Below, piece by piece: positions 52,205 through 61,671 of a stretch of DNA of 64,000 bases; position 1 is the first letter of the stretch, and every line of letters starts with the position of its first letter. The notes under the pieces are model-generated. The model was not told the origin of the DNA and made no database searches. It saw only the letters and a list, made by a program, of their open reading frames with translations. A program made the position numbers and the translations under genes. Origin of the DNA: Faecalicatena_A orotica (GTDB lineage: Bacteria > Bacillota > Clostridia > Lachnospirales > Lachnospiraceae); NCBI RefSeq assembly GCF_040545875.1, contig NZ_JBEPMR010000003.1, one strand, 5' to 3'.

Positions 52205-54856
52205 CTACCAGCGGTTTTTTAATTTATTCTGTAATCTGTAAATCGCGTTTAATGCATCAATCGGTGTCAGATTGCCTACATCCATGTTCTTCAATTCTTC
52301 CAGAACATCATCGTCTTTTACCGTATCAAAGAGGGACATTTGTGCAATATCAACTTCGTCATATTTCTTTGTTTTCGGTTTTTTTCTGGAATCGTGGTCT
52401 TTCACGGCAATCTCGCTTACACGTGTTGTAATATCTTCCTCACTTAATTCTTCCACGATTTCTTTGGCCCTGTCAATGACGATATCCGGGACTCCGGCAA
52501 GCTTCGCCACCTGAATTCCGTAACTCTTGTCTGCCCCGCCCTTCACGATCTTGCGGAGGAATACGATGTCGTCGCCTTTTTCCTTCACGGCGATACAGTA
52601 GTTGTTGACGTTTTCGATCTTCCCTTCCAGCTCGGTCAATTCGTGGTAATGTGTGGCAAAGAGTGTCTTTGCGCCCAAAAGCTTTGTATCTGAAATATAT
52701 TCGACAACGGCCCATGCAATGGAAAGGCCGTCAAATGTACTGGTCCCGCGTCCAATCTCGTCCAGAATCAAAAGGCTTCTGCTCGTTGCATTGCGAAGGA
52801 TATTGGCAACTTCCGTCATCTCCACCATGAAAGTACTCTGTCCTGAAGCCAGATCGTCAGACGCGCCAACCCTCGTGAAGATCCTGTCCACCAGCCCGAT
52901 ATTGGCACTGGCCGCCGGCACAAAGGAGCCGAGCTGGGCCATCAGGACGATCAGGGCGGCCTGCCTCATATAGGTAGATTTTCCGGCCATGTTCGGGCCG
53001 GTAATGATGGAAATCCGCTGTTTCTTATCGTCCAGATAGGTATCGTTGGAGATAAACATATCATTCGGAATCATCTTCTCCACGACAGGGTGCCTGCCAT
53101 CCTTGATATCAATTGTCCCCTTCTCGTTAATCTTCGGGCGCACATAATTGTTCCGTTCAGCCACCAGCGCAAGGGATGCAAACACGTCCAGGGCTGCGAC
53201 AGCCTTTGCCGTCTTCTGGATTCGCTCGACCTCTCCTGCGATGGTATCCCTGACAGTGCTGTAGAGGTCATATTCCAGTGCGAACAGTTTGTCCTCCGCT
53301 CCCAGAATCGTATCCTCCAGTTCCTTGAGTTCGGGGGTAATATACCGCTCCGCGTTTGCGAGTGTCTGTTTTCTTGTGTAGTAATCAGGAACCATATCCT
53401 TGTAGGAATTCGTCACTTCCAGATAATAGCCGAAGACCTTGTTGTACTTGATCTTCATGGTCTTGATCCCTGTCTTTTCGCGTTCTTCTTCCTCCAGCTT
53501 TGCGAGCCAGTCTTTCCCTTCTGACTTCGCGCGCCGGAGTGTGTCAACCTCCTCATGGTAACCGTCGCGGATGATCCCGCCTTCCTTCATGGCCAGCGGG
53601 GGATCGTCAATGATCGCATCCCGAATCAGCATACAGAGGTCTTCCAGCGTATCCAGATCTCCTCGGATCCCGGTAAGCAGGGGGGACTGCATTTCCTCCA
53701 GAATATAATGCAGGGAAGGCAGCATCTCCAGAGAGGTCTTAAAAGCGGTCAGGTCCCTCGGGTTGGCGGAACCGTATGTAATCCTCGTGATCAGGCGTTC
53801 CAGATCATAGACAGGAGTCAGGTATTCCCGGATTTCCTCCCGGGAGATCGCCATGCTTTTCAGCTCCTCTACCGCATCCAGACGTTTGAGGATCTCTTGT
53901 TTTTCAATCAGCGGCTGTTCCAGATACTTGCGGAGGAGGCGCGCCCCCATCGCTGTTTTGGTCTTGTCCAGCACCCAGAGGAGGGAGCCTCTCTTTTGCT
54001 TTTCCCTGAGTGTTTCTGTCAGCTCCAGATTCCTTCTTGTGGAACTGTCCAGCATCATGTACTTTGCCGTTGTATAAGGTGTAATATGCGTCAGCTGGGC
54101 CAGCGAATTCTTCTGTGTCTCAATCAGGTACTGCAAAAGAGCACCGGCACTGATGATTCCGCAGTCATAATCCTCCAGGCCGAGGCCTGCAAACGAAGAA
54201 ACGTGGAAATGCTCCAGCAGCTTCTTCCTGCAGATTGCATCGTCGAAGTACCACGAATCCAGAGAATAGATCGTAATCCCCAGCCTGTTTCTCAAGTCTT
54301 CCAGATCCATGCCGCTCATGTAAAAGGATTCATTGCAAATGATCTCGGAGGGCATGAATTTATAGATTTCATCCATCAGTTTTGCACTGTCTTCCAGTTC
54401 TGTTACAAAATAATCACCGGTCGTGATATCAGCAATAGAGATGCCATATCTGTCGGCTATGTAAACGATACACATCAGGTAATTGTTCTTTGTCTCATCG
54501 AGGGCCTGTGGGGCCAGGTTCGTCCCGGGCGTCACGATTCGTGTAACCTCCCTTTTTACGAGTCCCTTGGCCTGCTTCGGGTCCTCCACCTGTTCACAGA
54601 TGGCTACCTTATATCCTTTGGCAACCAGCTTATTCAGATAGCCGTCCACTGCATGGTAGGGAATGCCGCACATTGGCGCCCTCTCCTCCAAGCCGCAGCT
54701 TTTGCCAGTCAGTGTGATCTCCAGTTCCCGGGACGCGGTAACCGCATCTTCAAAGAACATCTCATAAAAGTCGCCTAATCTATAAAATAAGATGCAGTCA
54801 GGATAAGTTTCTTTTGTCTCTAAGTATTTCTGCATCATAGGGGTTAATTCTGCCAC
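52205..54856 (-). CDS. mutS: DNA mismatch repair protein MutS
   Basis: The 883-residue protein is MutS1: the mismatch-reading motif FYRLGDFYEMF (Phe-x-Glu) lies near residue 30 and the Walker A GPNMAGKSTYMRQ near 620. The Walker B region LLILDEIGRGTSTFDG and a C-terminal clamp region follow. The start is GTG with AAAGGAAG seven bases upstream. The mutS-mutL gap of 115 bases holds a short palindrome but no convincing terminator. Confidence 0.98.
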   Translation of the reverse strand: MAELTPMMQKYLETKETYPDCILFYRLGDFYEMFFEDAVTASRELEITLTGKSCGLEERAPMCGIPYHAVDGYLNKLVAKGYKVAICEQVEDPKQAKGLVKREVTRIVTPGTNLAPQALDETKNNYLMCIVYIADRYGISIADITTGDYFVTELEDSAKLMDEIYKFMPSEIICNESFYMSGMDLEDLRNRLGITIYSLDSWYFDDAICRKKLLEHFHVSSFAGLGLEDYDCGIISAGALLQYLIETQKNSLAQLTHITPYTTAKYMMLDSSTRRNLELTETLREKQKRGSLLWVLDKTKTAMGARLLRKYLEQPLIEKQEILKRLDAVEELKSMAISREEIREYLTPVYDLERLITRITYGSANPRDLTAFKTSLEMLPSLHYILEEMQSPLLTGIRGDLDTLEDLCMLIRDAIIDDPPLAMKEGGIIRDGYHEEVDTLRRAKSEGKDWLAKLEEEEREKTGIKTMKIKYNKVFGYYLEVTNSYKDMVPDYYTRKQTLANAERYITPELKELEDTILGAEDKLFALEYDLYSTVRDTIAGEVERIQKTAKAVAALDVFASLALVAERNNYVRPKINEKGTIDIKDGRHPVVEKMIPNDMFISNDTYLDDKKQRISIITGPNMAGKSTYMRQAALIVLMAQLGSFVPAASANIGLVDRIFTRVGASDDLASGQSTFMVEMTEVANILRNATSRSLLILDEIGRGTSTFDGLSIAWAVVEYISDTKLLGAKTLFATHYHELTELEGKIENVNNYCIAVKEKGDDIVFLRKIVKGGADKSYGIQVAKLAGVPDIVIDRAKEIVEELSEEDITTRVSEIAVKDHDSRKKPKTKKYDEVDIAQMSLFDTVKDDDVLEELKNMDVGNLTPIDALNAIYRLQNKLKNRW

Positions 54857-54962
54857 GTTATTACTTCCTTTCGCTTTTGTAATGGATAGCGGCTAAAGAC
54901 GCTATCCAAAGTATATCATTTTTTAAAAAGTTGTGAAAGATAATTTTTCTCAGTAAAAAACT

Positions 54963-55379
54963 CTATAGCACATGAAAATGGGGCTTTGTTTCGCCATACA
55001 GCCAGTATAAAAGGTACCCGGTCAGCAGGATGCCAAGCAGGCATAAGCCCGAAAAAAGAATGGTGAAGGGGGCGCATATCTGCCCGAACAGCTGGAACGG
55101 CTGGTCCGAGTAATCCCATACATTCCATTTCAGCCATTTGTTGACTATGATTCCCGTGATGAATTCTCCTGCCGTTACAAATAATGTGCAGCGCAGCAGC
55201 TGGAGCCACAGTGGGTCCTCCCATTTGATCCAGAGTCCCTGCTGCCCAAAAAAGACAAGGCAGAGTCCCCCGAGTACAAACATGGACCAGTGTGAAAATC
55301 CTCTGAAAATCATCTCGAATGAATAATAAATTGTCCCGCCCAGTGCAAATAACACCAGATATTCGCTCACTTTCTTCAC
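54963..55379 (-). CDS. Putative ABC-transporter type IV membrane protein
   Basis: The 138-residue protein has about four membrane helices. It matches the small family PF06541-type (GGTIYYSFEMIFRGFSHWSMFVLGG, FVTAGEFITGIIVNKWLKWNVWDYS), named for weak likeness to ABC permeases; its function is unknown. The start is a GTG at 55379, eleven bases after GGAGG. That ribosome site lies inside the descending arm of a large hairpin at 55383-55447, and the U-run abuts the start codon. Confidence 0.8.
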   Translation of the reverse strand: MKKVSEYLVLFALGGTIYYSFEMIFRGFSHWSMFVLGGLCLVFFGQQGLWIKWEDPLWLQLLRCTLFVTAGEFITGIIVNKWLKWNVWDYSDQPFQLFGQICAPFTILFSGLCLLGILLTGYLLYWLYGETKPHFHVL

Positions 55380-55382
55380 AGA

Positions 55383-55447
55383 AAAAACGTCCTCCTATAT
55401 ATCATTCCGGTCTGTTGCTGTCATTGATATATAGTTTGGACGTTTTT
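55383..55447 (-). terminator. Large hairpin after miaB holding the next gene's ribosome site
   Basis: Two arms pair in two blocks: CTATATATCA (55395-55404) with TGATATATAG (55425-55434), and AAAAACGTCC (55383-55392) with GGACGTTTTT (55438-55447). They are separated by a small internal loop, with a 20-base apical loop. On the minus strand it ends in TTTTTT, so it should terminate miaB transcripts. GGAGG for the next gene sits in the descending arm. Confidence 0.72.
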
Positions 55448-55501
55448 GCCTGAAATATAGTTGGAATTTATTCCTAATCTCCATACGGCATCCATTTTCT
55501 T

Positions 55502-56956
55502 TTATGATTCGCGTACCAGTTCTCCGATATAATAAAAACCTTTGCATTCTTTCAGTTCTACAGGTACGATTCTGCCAACCAGGCTTTCATCTCCCGGAAA
55601 ATGTACGAGCAGGTTATTGCTCATTCTTCCGGTCATCAGGAACGAATCATGGTCATTCACAGTTTCGACGAGAACCTCCTGAATAGTATCCGTGTATATA
55701 CTGCAGACTTCGCTGGAGATATGCTGCACCTCCTTTAACAGACGGTCAAAGCGGTCTTTTACCACGTCCGCCGGAACCTGGTCTTCCATTACCGCTGCGG
55801 GCGTGCCTGTCCGTTTGGAATAGATGAAGGTAAAGGCACTGTCATAGCGGACCTTTCTGACAACATCCATTGTCTCCAGAAAATCTTCCTCTGTCTCACC
55901 GGGAAATCCGACAATGATATCCGTAGTAAGGGAGATGTCCGGCACTGCGGCTCGGATTTTTTCAACCAGTTCCAGATAATGCTCTTTCGTATACCTGCGG
56001 TTCATCTTTTCCAGAATCCTTGAACTTCCGGACTGGACAGGTAGATGCAGGTGCCTGCATATTTTTTTCGAAGTTCTCATGACCTCGATCAGTTCATCGG
56101 AAAGATCTTTCGGATGGGAAGTCATGAAACGGATCCGTTCCAGTCCCTCGATTTTTTCAATCTCCATGAGGAGCTGTGCAAAGCTCATTGGGTGCTCAAG
56201 TGTCTTCCCGTAGGAATTGACATTCTGTCCGAGCAGCATAACTTCAACGACACCGTCATCGACAAGCCTGCGTATCTCGCGGATGATATCCTCCGGGTTC
56301 CGGCTCCTCTCCCGCCCTCTTACATAAGGGACGATACAGTAGCTGCAGAAATTATTGCAGCCAAACATGATGTTGACACCCGATTTAAAGGAATACTTCC
56401 GCTCACTCGGCAGGTCTTCCACGATCTTATCCGTATCTTTCCAGATATCAATGACCATCCGTTTCGATTCCATGCGGGTTACAATCAGCTCGGCAAACTT
56501 AAAGATGTTGTGGGTTCCGAAGATCAGATCCACAAAACGGTAGCTTTTCTTTAATTTTTCAACTACCTCAGGTTCCTGCATCATGCAGCCGCAAAGGCCG
56601 ATCATCATGTGCGGGTTCTTCTTTTTCACCCTGTTTAACTGTCCCAGCCGCCCATAGACACGCTGGTTGGCGTTCTCGCGGACCGTACAGGTGTTGTATA
56701 TTACAAAGTCTGCTTTTTCTTCATCCGGTTCTTCCACGTAGCCGATCTGCTCGAGAATGCCGGAGAGCTTCTCAGAGTCTCTGGCATTCATCTGGCAGCC
56801 GAAAGTGGTCACACAGAAGGTCAGCGGCCTTCCGGCTTCCTGAGACTGCTTTTTTAAATATTCTTTTGCCTTTGCGATAAAATAGTACTGTCTTTCCGGC
56901 TCTCTGGCCGGAGCCCCTTTTGACGGGTCAATCGTCGTATAATCAATCGTGTTCAT
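55502..56956 (-). CDS. miaB: tRNA methylthiotransferase MiaB
   Basis: MiaB adds a methylthio group to i6A37 in tRNA, the step after MiaA. The 484-residue radical SAM enzyme has the N-terminal MTTase domain with CVTTFGCQMNARDSEKLSG and the radical SAM motif FCSYCIVPYVRGRERSR. A C-terminal TRAM domain (SNNLLVHFPGDESLVGRIV) follows. The ATG at 56956 is preceded by AGAGG; an ATG at 56983 has no ribosome site. Confidence 0.96.
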   Translation of the reverse strand: MNTIDYTTIDPSKGAPAREPERQYYFIAKAKEYLKKQSQEAGRPLTFCVTTFGCQMNARDSEKLSGILEQIGYVEEPDEEKADFVIYNTCTVRENANQRVYGRLGQLNRVKKKNPHMMIGLCGCMMQEPEVVEKLKKSYRFVDLIFGTHNIFKFAELIVTRMESKRMVIDIWKDTDKIVEDLPSERKYSFKSGVNIMFGCNNFCSYCIVPYVRGRERSRNPEDIIREIRRLVDDGVVEVMLLGQNVNSYGKTLEHPMSFAQLLMEIEKIEGLERIRFMTSHPKDLSDELIEVMRTSKKICRHLHLPVQSGSSRILEKMNRRYTKEHYLELVEKIRAAVPDISLTTDIIVGFPGETEEDFLETMDVVRKVRYDSAFTFIYSKRTGTPAAVMEDQVPADVVKDRFDRLLKEVQHISSEVCSIYTDTIQEVLVETVNDHDSFLMTGRMSNNLLVHFPGDESLVGRIVPVELKECKGFYYIGELVRES

Positions 56957-57006
56957 ATGTATGAATCCTCTTCTATCATTCATTCGTTATGTAGCAATGG
57001 TGCATG

Positions 57007-57189
57007 TCAGATAAACTGGTTCCTCCCTGCATCATATTCATAATCAATCATTTTAAGCCTGCCGGACAGTTCTGTTCTTGATATATCCATATCATCACAC
57101 AGATCGTCCAGTGTCCTGTAATAATCTCTGAGCTTTGTGTTAATGATACCGAGCAGAATGACCGGGTCAGCCGGAAGTTTGTTTAACAT
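57007..57189 (-). CDS. DUF4250-family small protein
   Basis: The 60-residue protein (LPADPVILLGIINTKLRDYY, LDDLCDDMDISRTELSGRL) matches the DUF4250 family, short helical proteins of Clostridia with no known role. Its start overlaps the end of the 5-formyltetrahydrofolate cyclo-ligase gene by 7 bases, so the two are probably translated together. MiaB follows after 50 bases. Confidence 0.82.
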   Translation of the reverse strand: MLNKLPADPVILLGIINTKLRDYYRTLDDLCDDMDISRTELSGRLKMIDYEYDAGRNQFI

Positions 57190-57761
57190 GTGTATATCTC
57201 CCTTTCTGTTATAATCATATCCGGACGGATGTCATGTTCCCTGGATGGGATGGAGTCCAGACATTGTATGGAATAAGCCAGTGCGATCGTCCGGTAGTCA
57301 GGATGGCGTTTAAGATAGGCATCGTAAAATCCTTTTCCATAGCCGATGCGCCGCCGGTTCTTATCAAAGGCAACACCGGGCATGACCACCAGCACATTTT
57401 TACCAGAATCAGGATTCCCGGCAGGTCTGTCTTCATCCGGTTCCGGAATGCCGAAATATCCTTTTTTCAGATCAGCCAGACTCTCTATATAGAAAAACTC
57501 CATCCGCATAAAGGGCCCGCTGTCCGTAAGAATTTTCGGAACGGCAAGCTTCCTGCCCGATTTCCAGACATGTTCCAGTATCCCGTATGTTATGACCTCT
57601 TCCTCAAAGGAAACATAACAGTATACCTCGTCTGCCTGTTGGTACAGCGGCTGATCAAAGAGCCTGTCCCTGATCAGGGCGCTGTATTTAAGCCGCTCAT
57701 CTTCAGGAAGGGCGGCTCTCTTTGATCGGACTATTTTTCTAATTTCCTTTTTTGATTCCAA
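57183..57761 (-). CDS. 5-formyltetrahydrofolate cyclo-ligase
   Basis: The 192-residue enzyme converts 5-formyl-THF to 5,10-methenyl-THF with ATP. The N terminus LESKKEIRKIVRSKRAALPED is basic, as in the family. Later come YCYVSFEEEVITYGI, MRMEFFYIESL and the signature VVMPGVAFDKNRRRIGYGKGFYD. The TTG at 57761 fits the family length and follows GGTGAG. Longer starts lie within the DUF896 gene, with which it overlaps by 23 bases. Confidence 0.9.
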   Translation of the reverse strand: MESKKEIRKIVRSKRAALPEDERLKYSALIRDRLFDQPLYQQADEVYCYVSFEEEVITYGILEHVWKSGRKLAVPKILTDSGPFMRMEFFYIESLADLKKGYFGIPEPDEDRPAGNPDSGKNVLVVMPGVAFDKNRRRIGYGKGFYDAYLKRHPDYRTIALAYSIQCLDSIPSREHDIRPDMIITEREIYTC

Positions 57762-57960
57762 ACTTCTCACCCAGATTCGTGACGCTTCCGTCTTTTTCCT
57801 CAATGTCAATTCTGTCGAGCTGGCTGCGGAGATTTCTCCGAAAGGAATCCACATACTCCTGACGCAGGATCTTCTGTTCCTTTTTTTCGGCATCAGTCAG
57901 CCCTTCAGCCTTTGATTTCCTGTATAATTCATTAATTCGTTTAATCTTTTGTTCGTCCAT
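57739..57960 (-). CDS. DUF896 (UPF0291, YnzC-like) protein
   Basis: The 73-residue protein starts with IKRINELYRKSKAEGLTDAE and continues KKEQKILRQEYVDSFRRNLR, the fingerprint of the DUF896 family of small helical proteins. YnzC of Bacillus, part of the LexA-controlled yneA operon there, belongs to it; here the gene lies far from lexA. AAGGAG precedes the ATG at 57960. It overlaps the cyclo-ligase gene. Confidence 0.92.
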   Translation of the reverse strand: MDEQKIKRINELYRKSKAEGLTDAEKKEQKILRQEYVDSFRRNLRSQLDRIDIEEKDGSVTNLGEKFGIKKGN

Positions 57961-58022
57961 TTGTATCTCCTTTTTGTAAACCAACCTTTATATTACACTA
58001 TTTGATACCATTCGTCTACTTG

Positions 58023-58391
58023 TCAGCTCGAATAATTTTCTAAAAATCCGTAAAGTGCTTCCTCTGTTTCCATATATTTCGCACCCCTGATTTCCTCCTG
58101 CACTTCCTCGGGCAGGTCTGTAAGCGGAATATTGGTAACCTCGAAAATGGTCTTCTTATCATAGAGATAGACTACTACATAGCCGTGCAGTTCACATATA
58201 TAGTATCCTTCGTTCTTAGTTGCTTCACCTTTTGTCGTGACGCTCTCCGTATTTTGTTTAGGAATCTCGGACTCCACCCTGGCCTGCTGCCTGTCCAATG
58301 CAAATTTATAGCTTAACTGGTAACCAATCCCGATTGCGGAAACAAGCAGGAACACACCCGCAAAAAAGCCAATACAGTATCTCGGTTTCAT
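58023..58391 (-). CDS. BofC C-terminal-domain-like membrane protein
   Basis: The 122-residue protein has an N-terminal membrane helix (about 6-28), a linker, and a C-terminal domain (YYICELHGYVVVYLYDKK, TNIPLTDLPEEVQEEI). That domain resembles the one found in BofC, a regulator of the sigma-K checkpoint in sporulation. Many Clostridia have such BofC_C-only proteins with unknown roles. It follows the SpoVB-like gene by 72 bases. Confidence 0.7.
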   Translation of the reverse strand: MKPRYCIGFFAGVFLLVSAIGIGYQLSYKFALDRQQARVESEIPKQNTESVTTKGEATKNEGYYICELHGYVVVYLYDKKTIFEVTNIPLTDLPEEVQEEIRGAKYMETEEALYGFLENYSS

Positions 58392-58463
58392 AAGGATCCA
58401 ACTCCTTTTTTACATACAGTATTGGCTTTTTATATAAAAAATATACAGTTTTACACTTTTTCA

Positions 58464-60143
58464 TTATCCTTCTTTACGAGGAAGAAGGTGGAAGCGGCGG
58501 CAGATTCTTAAAAGCTTATAACCCTGCGGCAGATCCTTGATGTCCTGTTCCGTAAGCGTTCCCAGTTTCAAAATACTAAAGGCGTATACAGCCACGGCTG
58601 CAAGGACGGATATCATCGTTGCCACGACGCGCCCCGGGAACACGATAGCCAGCACAAGATGCACGGCATAAGTCACGATACCCATGATCACGGCGGCGAT
58701 CAGCGGTTTGACAAAGGTCCGCTCCATCTCCTGCTTATAACCACTCGCCTTGCCGATTGCCCTTGCATTTAAGAAACACATGCAGACGGCGAAAACGATA
58801 TTACTTCCAACCAGTGCGTAAATATTCCATTTAAAAACAACGAGCATGAGCAGTAACGCAGCGATATGTATAACAAGTGAAATCGCCGCGTTCTTTGCGG
58901 GCGTTGAAATCCTGTCCAGTCCCTGCAGAATGGAGTTGGACACGGTGGACCAGCAGTAGAATACTACGGTAACCGCCCCCAGGGAAAGGAGAAGCGCCGG
59001 TGTTTTGCGGGAGTCATTAAATAAAAGTACCATAAGTGGTGAAGCCAGCACGACAAAACCTACAAAACACGGAATCGCCACCAGCATGGTAAACCGGATG
59101 GTCTGGCTGATCTTACCATGTATCAAAGTCTTATTGCCTGTCGGGACAGCCGCCGTCAGACTCGGGATGACAGATGCCGCCAGTCCGTTCGCCATAGCCA
59201 TTGGAACATTAATCAGGGTATTATACTTCCCGGTATAGATTCCCTGGAGCGCCATATACTCCTTCTCGGAAAATCCCTGTGCAGCCATAATTTTATTAAA
59301 AAGCGTCAGGTCAATTAACTGGTTGATATTATAGATTGCCGTACTAAATATAACCGGAACCATAGTAAGAAGCAGGATCTTCAGGATACGGCTGTAACTC
59401 TCCTGCCGTCTCGTCCTGTCCGTTTTAAGCTGCCGGCGGATGACATTCTTGAATGCAAATAAAGCAAAAAGCAAAAACAGGAGCCCTGCCAGTGCACCCA
59501 TAATTGTACCAACGGTTCCACCTGCCGCACCGTAGGCGGGTCCTAAGAGTTCTTCGTTATTTTTTTCGGCGGCGCCTGCCCCGATTTTAAACAGCACACT
59601 TGCCCCGACCAGACTGATCACGGCATTGATGATCTGTTCAATAACCTGTGACACCGCAGTCGGGACCATGGTCCCGAGTCCCTGAAAATACCCGCGCAGC
59701 ACACCCATGACGGATACAATGAACAGGCCGGGAGCCAGTACCTTCAATGCATATACACTCAGCGGGGATTCCATCAGGTGTGTGGAAATGGCATCCGCGC
59801 CGAAAAAGATGAAAAGTGCCACGACGGCGCCTATCACGATCGAAAATGCCAGCGCACACGTAAATACCCGGAAAGCATTCCTGCGCTGCCGCATTGCCAT
59901 TCTGGCGGAAACCAGTTTGGAGACAACGATCGGAAAGCTTAAAGAAGAAAGGAGCAATGCAAGGGAATATACCTCAAATGCATAACCATAAAATCCGTTT
60001 CCTTCATCCCCGAGTATATTTGCAAGCGGAATCCTGTATGCAACACCTATAATTTTGGTGAGCATGGCAGCGGCGGCGAGTATGGCTCCCTGCATCAGGA
60101 AATCATCTTTTTTCTTCTTTTTATTCTTATGTGTTTCAGCCAT
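58464..60143 (-). CDS. SpoVB/MurJ-like polysaccharide flippase
   Basis: The 559-residue protein has about 14 membrane helices and belongs to the MOP flippase group (FLMQGAILAAAAMLTKIIGVAYRIP, YAFEVYSLALLLSSLSFPI, GYFQGLGTMVPTAVSQVIEQ). Such proteins move lipid-linked glycans across the membrane; SpoVB acts in spore cortex formation and MurJ on lipid II. Length and motifs favour the SpoVB/YtgP side, but which of these it is cannot be decided here. Confidence 0.87.
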   Translation of the reverse strand: MAETHKNKKKKKDDFLMQGAILAAAAMLTKIIGVAYRIPLANILGDEGNGFYGYAFEVYSLALLLSSLSFPIVVSKLVSARMAMRQRRNAFRVFTCALAFSIVIGAVVALFIFFGADAISTHLMESPLSVYALKVLAPGLFIVSVMGVLRGYFQGLGTMVPTAVSQVIEQIINAVISLVGASVLFKIGAGAAEKNNEELLGPAYGAAGGTVGTIMGALAGLLFLLFALFAFKNVIRRQLKTDRTRRQESYSRILKILLLTMVPVIFSTAIYNINQLIDLTLFNKIMAAQGFSEKEYMALQGIYTGKYNTLINVPMAMANGLAASVIPSLTAAVPTGNKTLIHGKISQTIRFTMLVAIPCFVGFVVLASPLMVLLFNDSRKTPALLLSLGAVTVVFYCWSTVSNSILQGLDRISTPAKNAAISLVIHIAALLLMLVVFKWNIYALVGSNIVFAVCMCFLNARAIGKASGYKQEMERTFVKPLIAAVIMGIVTYAVHLVLAIVFPGRVVATMISVLAAVAVYAFSILKLGTLTEQDIKDLPQGYKLLRICRRFHLLPRKEG

Positions 60144-60163
60144 AAAGTCCTCCGTTTATTCAG

Positions 60164-60661
60164 CTACCGTAATATCTGAATCTTTTCTAAGATCTCTCTC
60201 TGCTTCTGTTCCATCTGGATGCGTTCGTCCTCCTCCATATGGTCATAGCCAAATAAGTGTAACATACTATGGGCGATCAGGAAAGCATATTCTCTCTTCG
60301 GAGTGTGGCCGTATGCTTCTGCCTGTGCAAGGACCTTATCTTTGGAAATCACGATATCCCCCAGCATAAGCTCCCCGGATTCCGGATTGAAGCTGTCCCC
60401 CGGATTCTCTTCGAGGCCGGAAAAATCTCCCGGTGTGCCATATTCCAGCATCGGAAATGACAGGACATCTGTTGCCCTGTCAATCTGGCGGAACATCTGG
60501 TTCATCTCCCTGATATCTTCATCGGTTGTCAGAAGCAGATTAATCTCCGCCTCATAAGGACATCCTTCGTATTCCAGTGCAGCCTCTATGACAAGCTCTG
60601 CGGTTTCTTCAGTATCAAACGGCAGTCTGACTGCCCCTTCTTCTTCCATGTATAGACTCAT
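60164..60661 (-). CDS. ybeY: Endoribonuclease YbeY
   Basis: YbeY is a zinc RNase involved in 16S rRNA 3'-end maturation and ribosome quality control. The 165-residue protein has the metal motif HSMLHLFGYDH near residues 130-140 and the core RATDVLSFPM. Its start overlaps the phoH stop by one base; phoH-ybeY is a conserved pair. Confidence 0.96.
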   Translation of the reverse strand: MSLYMEEEGAVRLPFDTEETAELVIEAALEYEGCPYEAEINLLLTTDEDIREMNQMFRQIDRATDVLSFPMLEYGTPGDFSGLEENPGDSFNPESGELMLGDIVISKDKVLAQAEAYGHTPKREYAFLIAHSMLHLFGYDHMEEDERIQMEQKQREILEKIQILR

Positions 60662-61671
60662 TACTTTCTCCTTTTGCCGCTGTTTCTCCTGCCATCCTTA
60701 TTACCCGGCCGGATACTTTTCTTTTCATATTCTTCATATGCCTTAACGATCTTCTGCACAAGCGGGTGTCTCACGACATCCTTGCTCGTCAGTGTACAGA
60801 TACTGATATCGTCGATATTTTTTATGACATTAACCGCTACATCGAGTCCTGAGACTGTTCCCGGCGGCAGGTCCTTCTGTGTGGTATCGCCTGTGATAAC
60901 AACCTTGGATCCAAAGCCGATACGGGTCAGGAACATCTTCATCTGTGCGGGGGTTGTGTTCTGCGCTTCATCCAGAATAATGAAGGCATTGTCAAGCGTG
61001 CGCCCTCTCATATAAGCCAGCGGGGCAACCTCAATCAGCCCTTTTTCAGAATTCTTCAAAAAGCTTTCGGCCCCCATGATCTGATACAGTGCATCGTACA
61101 GTGGACGCAGGTAAGGGTCTACCTTGCTCTGCAGGTCCCCCGGGAGGAATCCCAGCTTTTCTCCTGCCTCGATAGCCGGACGGGTCATGATAATCCGGCT
61201 GACCTCATTGCTTTTAAAAGCTGTAATCGCCATTGCCATCGCCAGATATGTCTTTCCGGTCCCGGCCGGCCCTAGGCCAAAAGTAATCATGCGGCTGCGG
61301 ATCGCATCCACATACTTCTTCTGCCCGAGCGTCTTAGGCTTGATTGGTTTGCCCTGAAGTGTATGGCAGATCAGGTCCCTGTCGATCTCCACGATCCCTT
61401 CTTCCTGGTCTTCAAAGACAAGGGATATGGCATAGTCTACATTCTGTTCCGTAATCACGTTTCCGCGCCGGGATAACTCAGTGAGCTGTTCCAGTACCCT
61501 CTTTGCCTTTTCGGCGGCATGTCCCTCTCCTAATATTTTTGTCTGTCCGTCACGGGCGATTAATGTGACGTGAAATGTGCGCTCCATCTTTTTCGCATAT
61601 GCATCAAACTGGCCGAATACATTTTTCTCGTGTTCGGCCGGTATGTCAATCATCAGTTCTGCCAGACTCAT
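60661..61671 (-). CDS. phoH: PhoH-family ATPase
   Basis: The 336-residue PhoH-like ATPase has an N-terminal KH-like part, the P-loop GLGPAGTGKTYLAMAMA (about 140-156), FIILDEAQNTTPAQMKMFL and VITGDTTQKDLPPG. PhoH proteins are linked to RNA metabolism through YbeY. AAAGGA precedes the ATG, and a weak TAAAAT promoter may lie near 61715-61745. In related genomes yqfD lies just upstream; here two extra small genes separate them. Confidence 0.95.
   Translation of the reverse strand: MSLAELMIDIPAEHEKNVFGQFDAYAKKMERTFHVTLIARDGQTKILGEGHAAEKAKRVLEQLTELSRRGNVITEQNVDYAISLVFEDQEEGIVEIDRDLICHTLQGKPIKPKTLGQKKYVDAIRSRMITFGLGPAGTGKTYLAMAMAITAFKSNEVSRIIMTRPAIEAGEKLGFLPGDLQSKVDPYLRPLYDALYQIMGAESFLKNSEKGLIEVAPLAYMRGRTLDNAFIILDEAQNTTPAQMKMFLTRIGFGSKVVITGDTTQKDLPPGTVSGLDVAVNVIKNIDDISICTLTSKDVVRHPLVQKIVKAYEEYEKKSIRPGNKDGRRNSGKRRK

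Noticed and set aside
53555..54778. Open frame of about 400 codons on the plus strand
   Set aside because: It is antisense to mutS and shows no recognisable domain; a codon-bias shadow.
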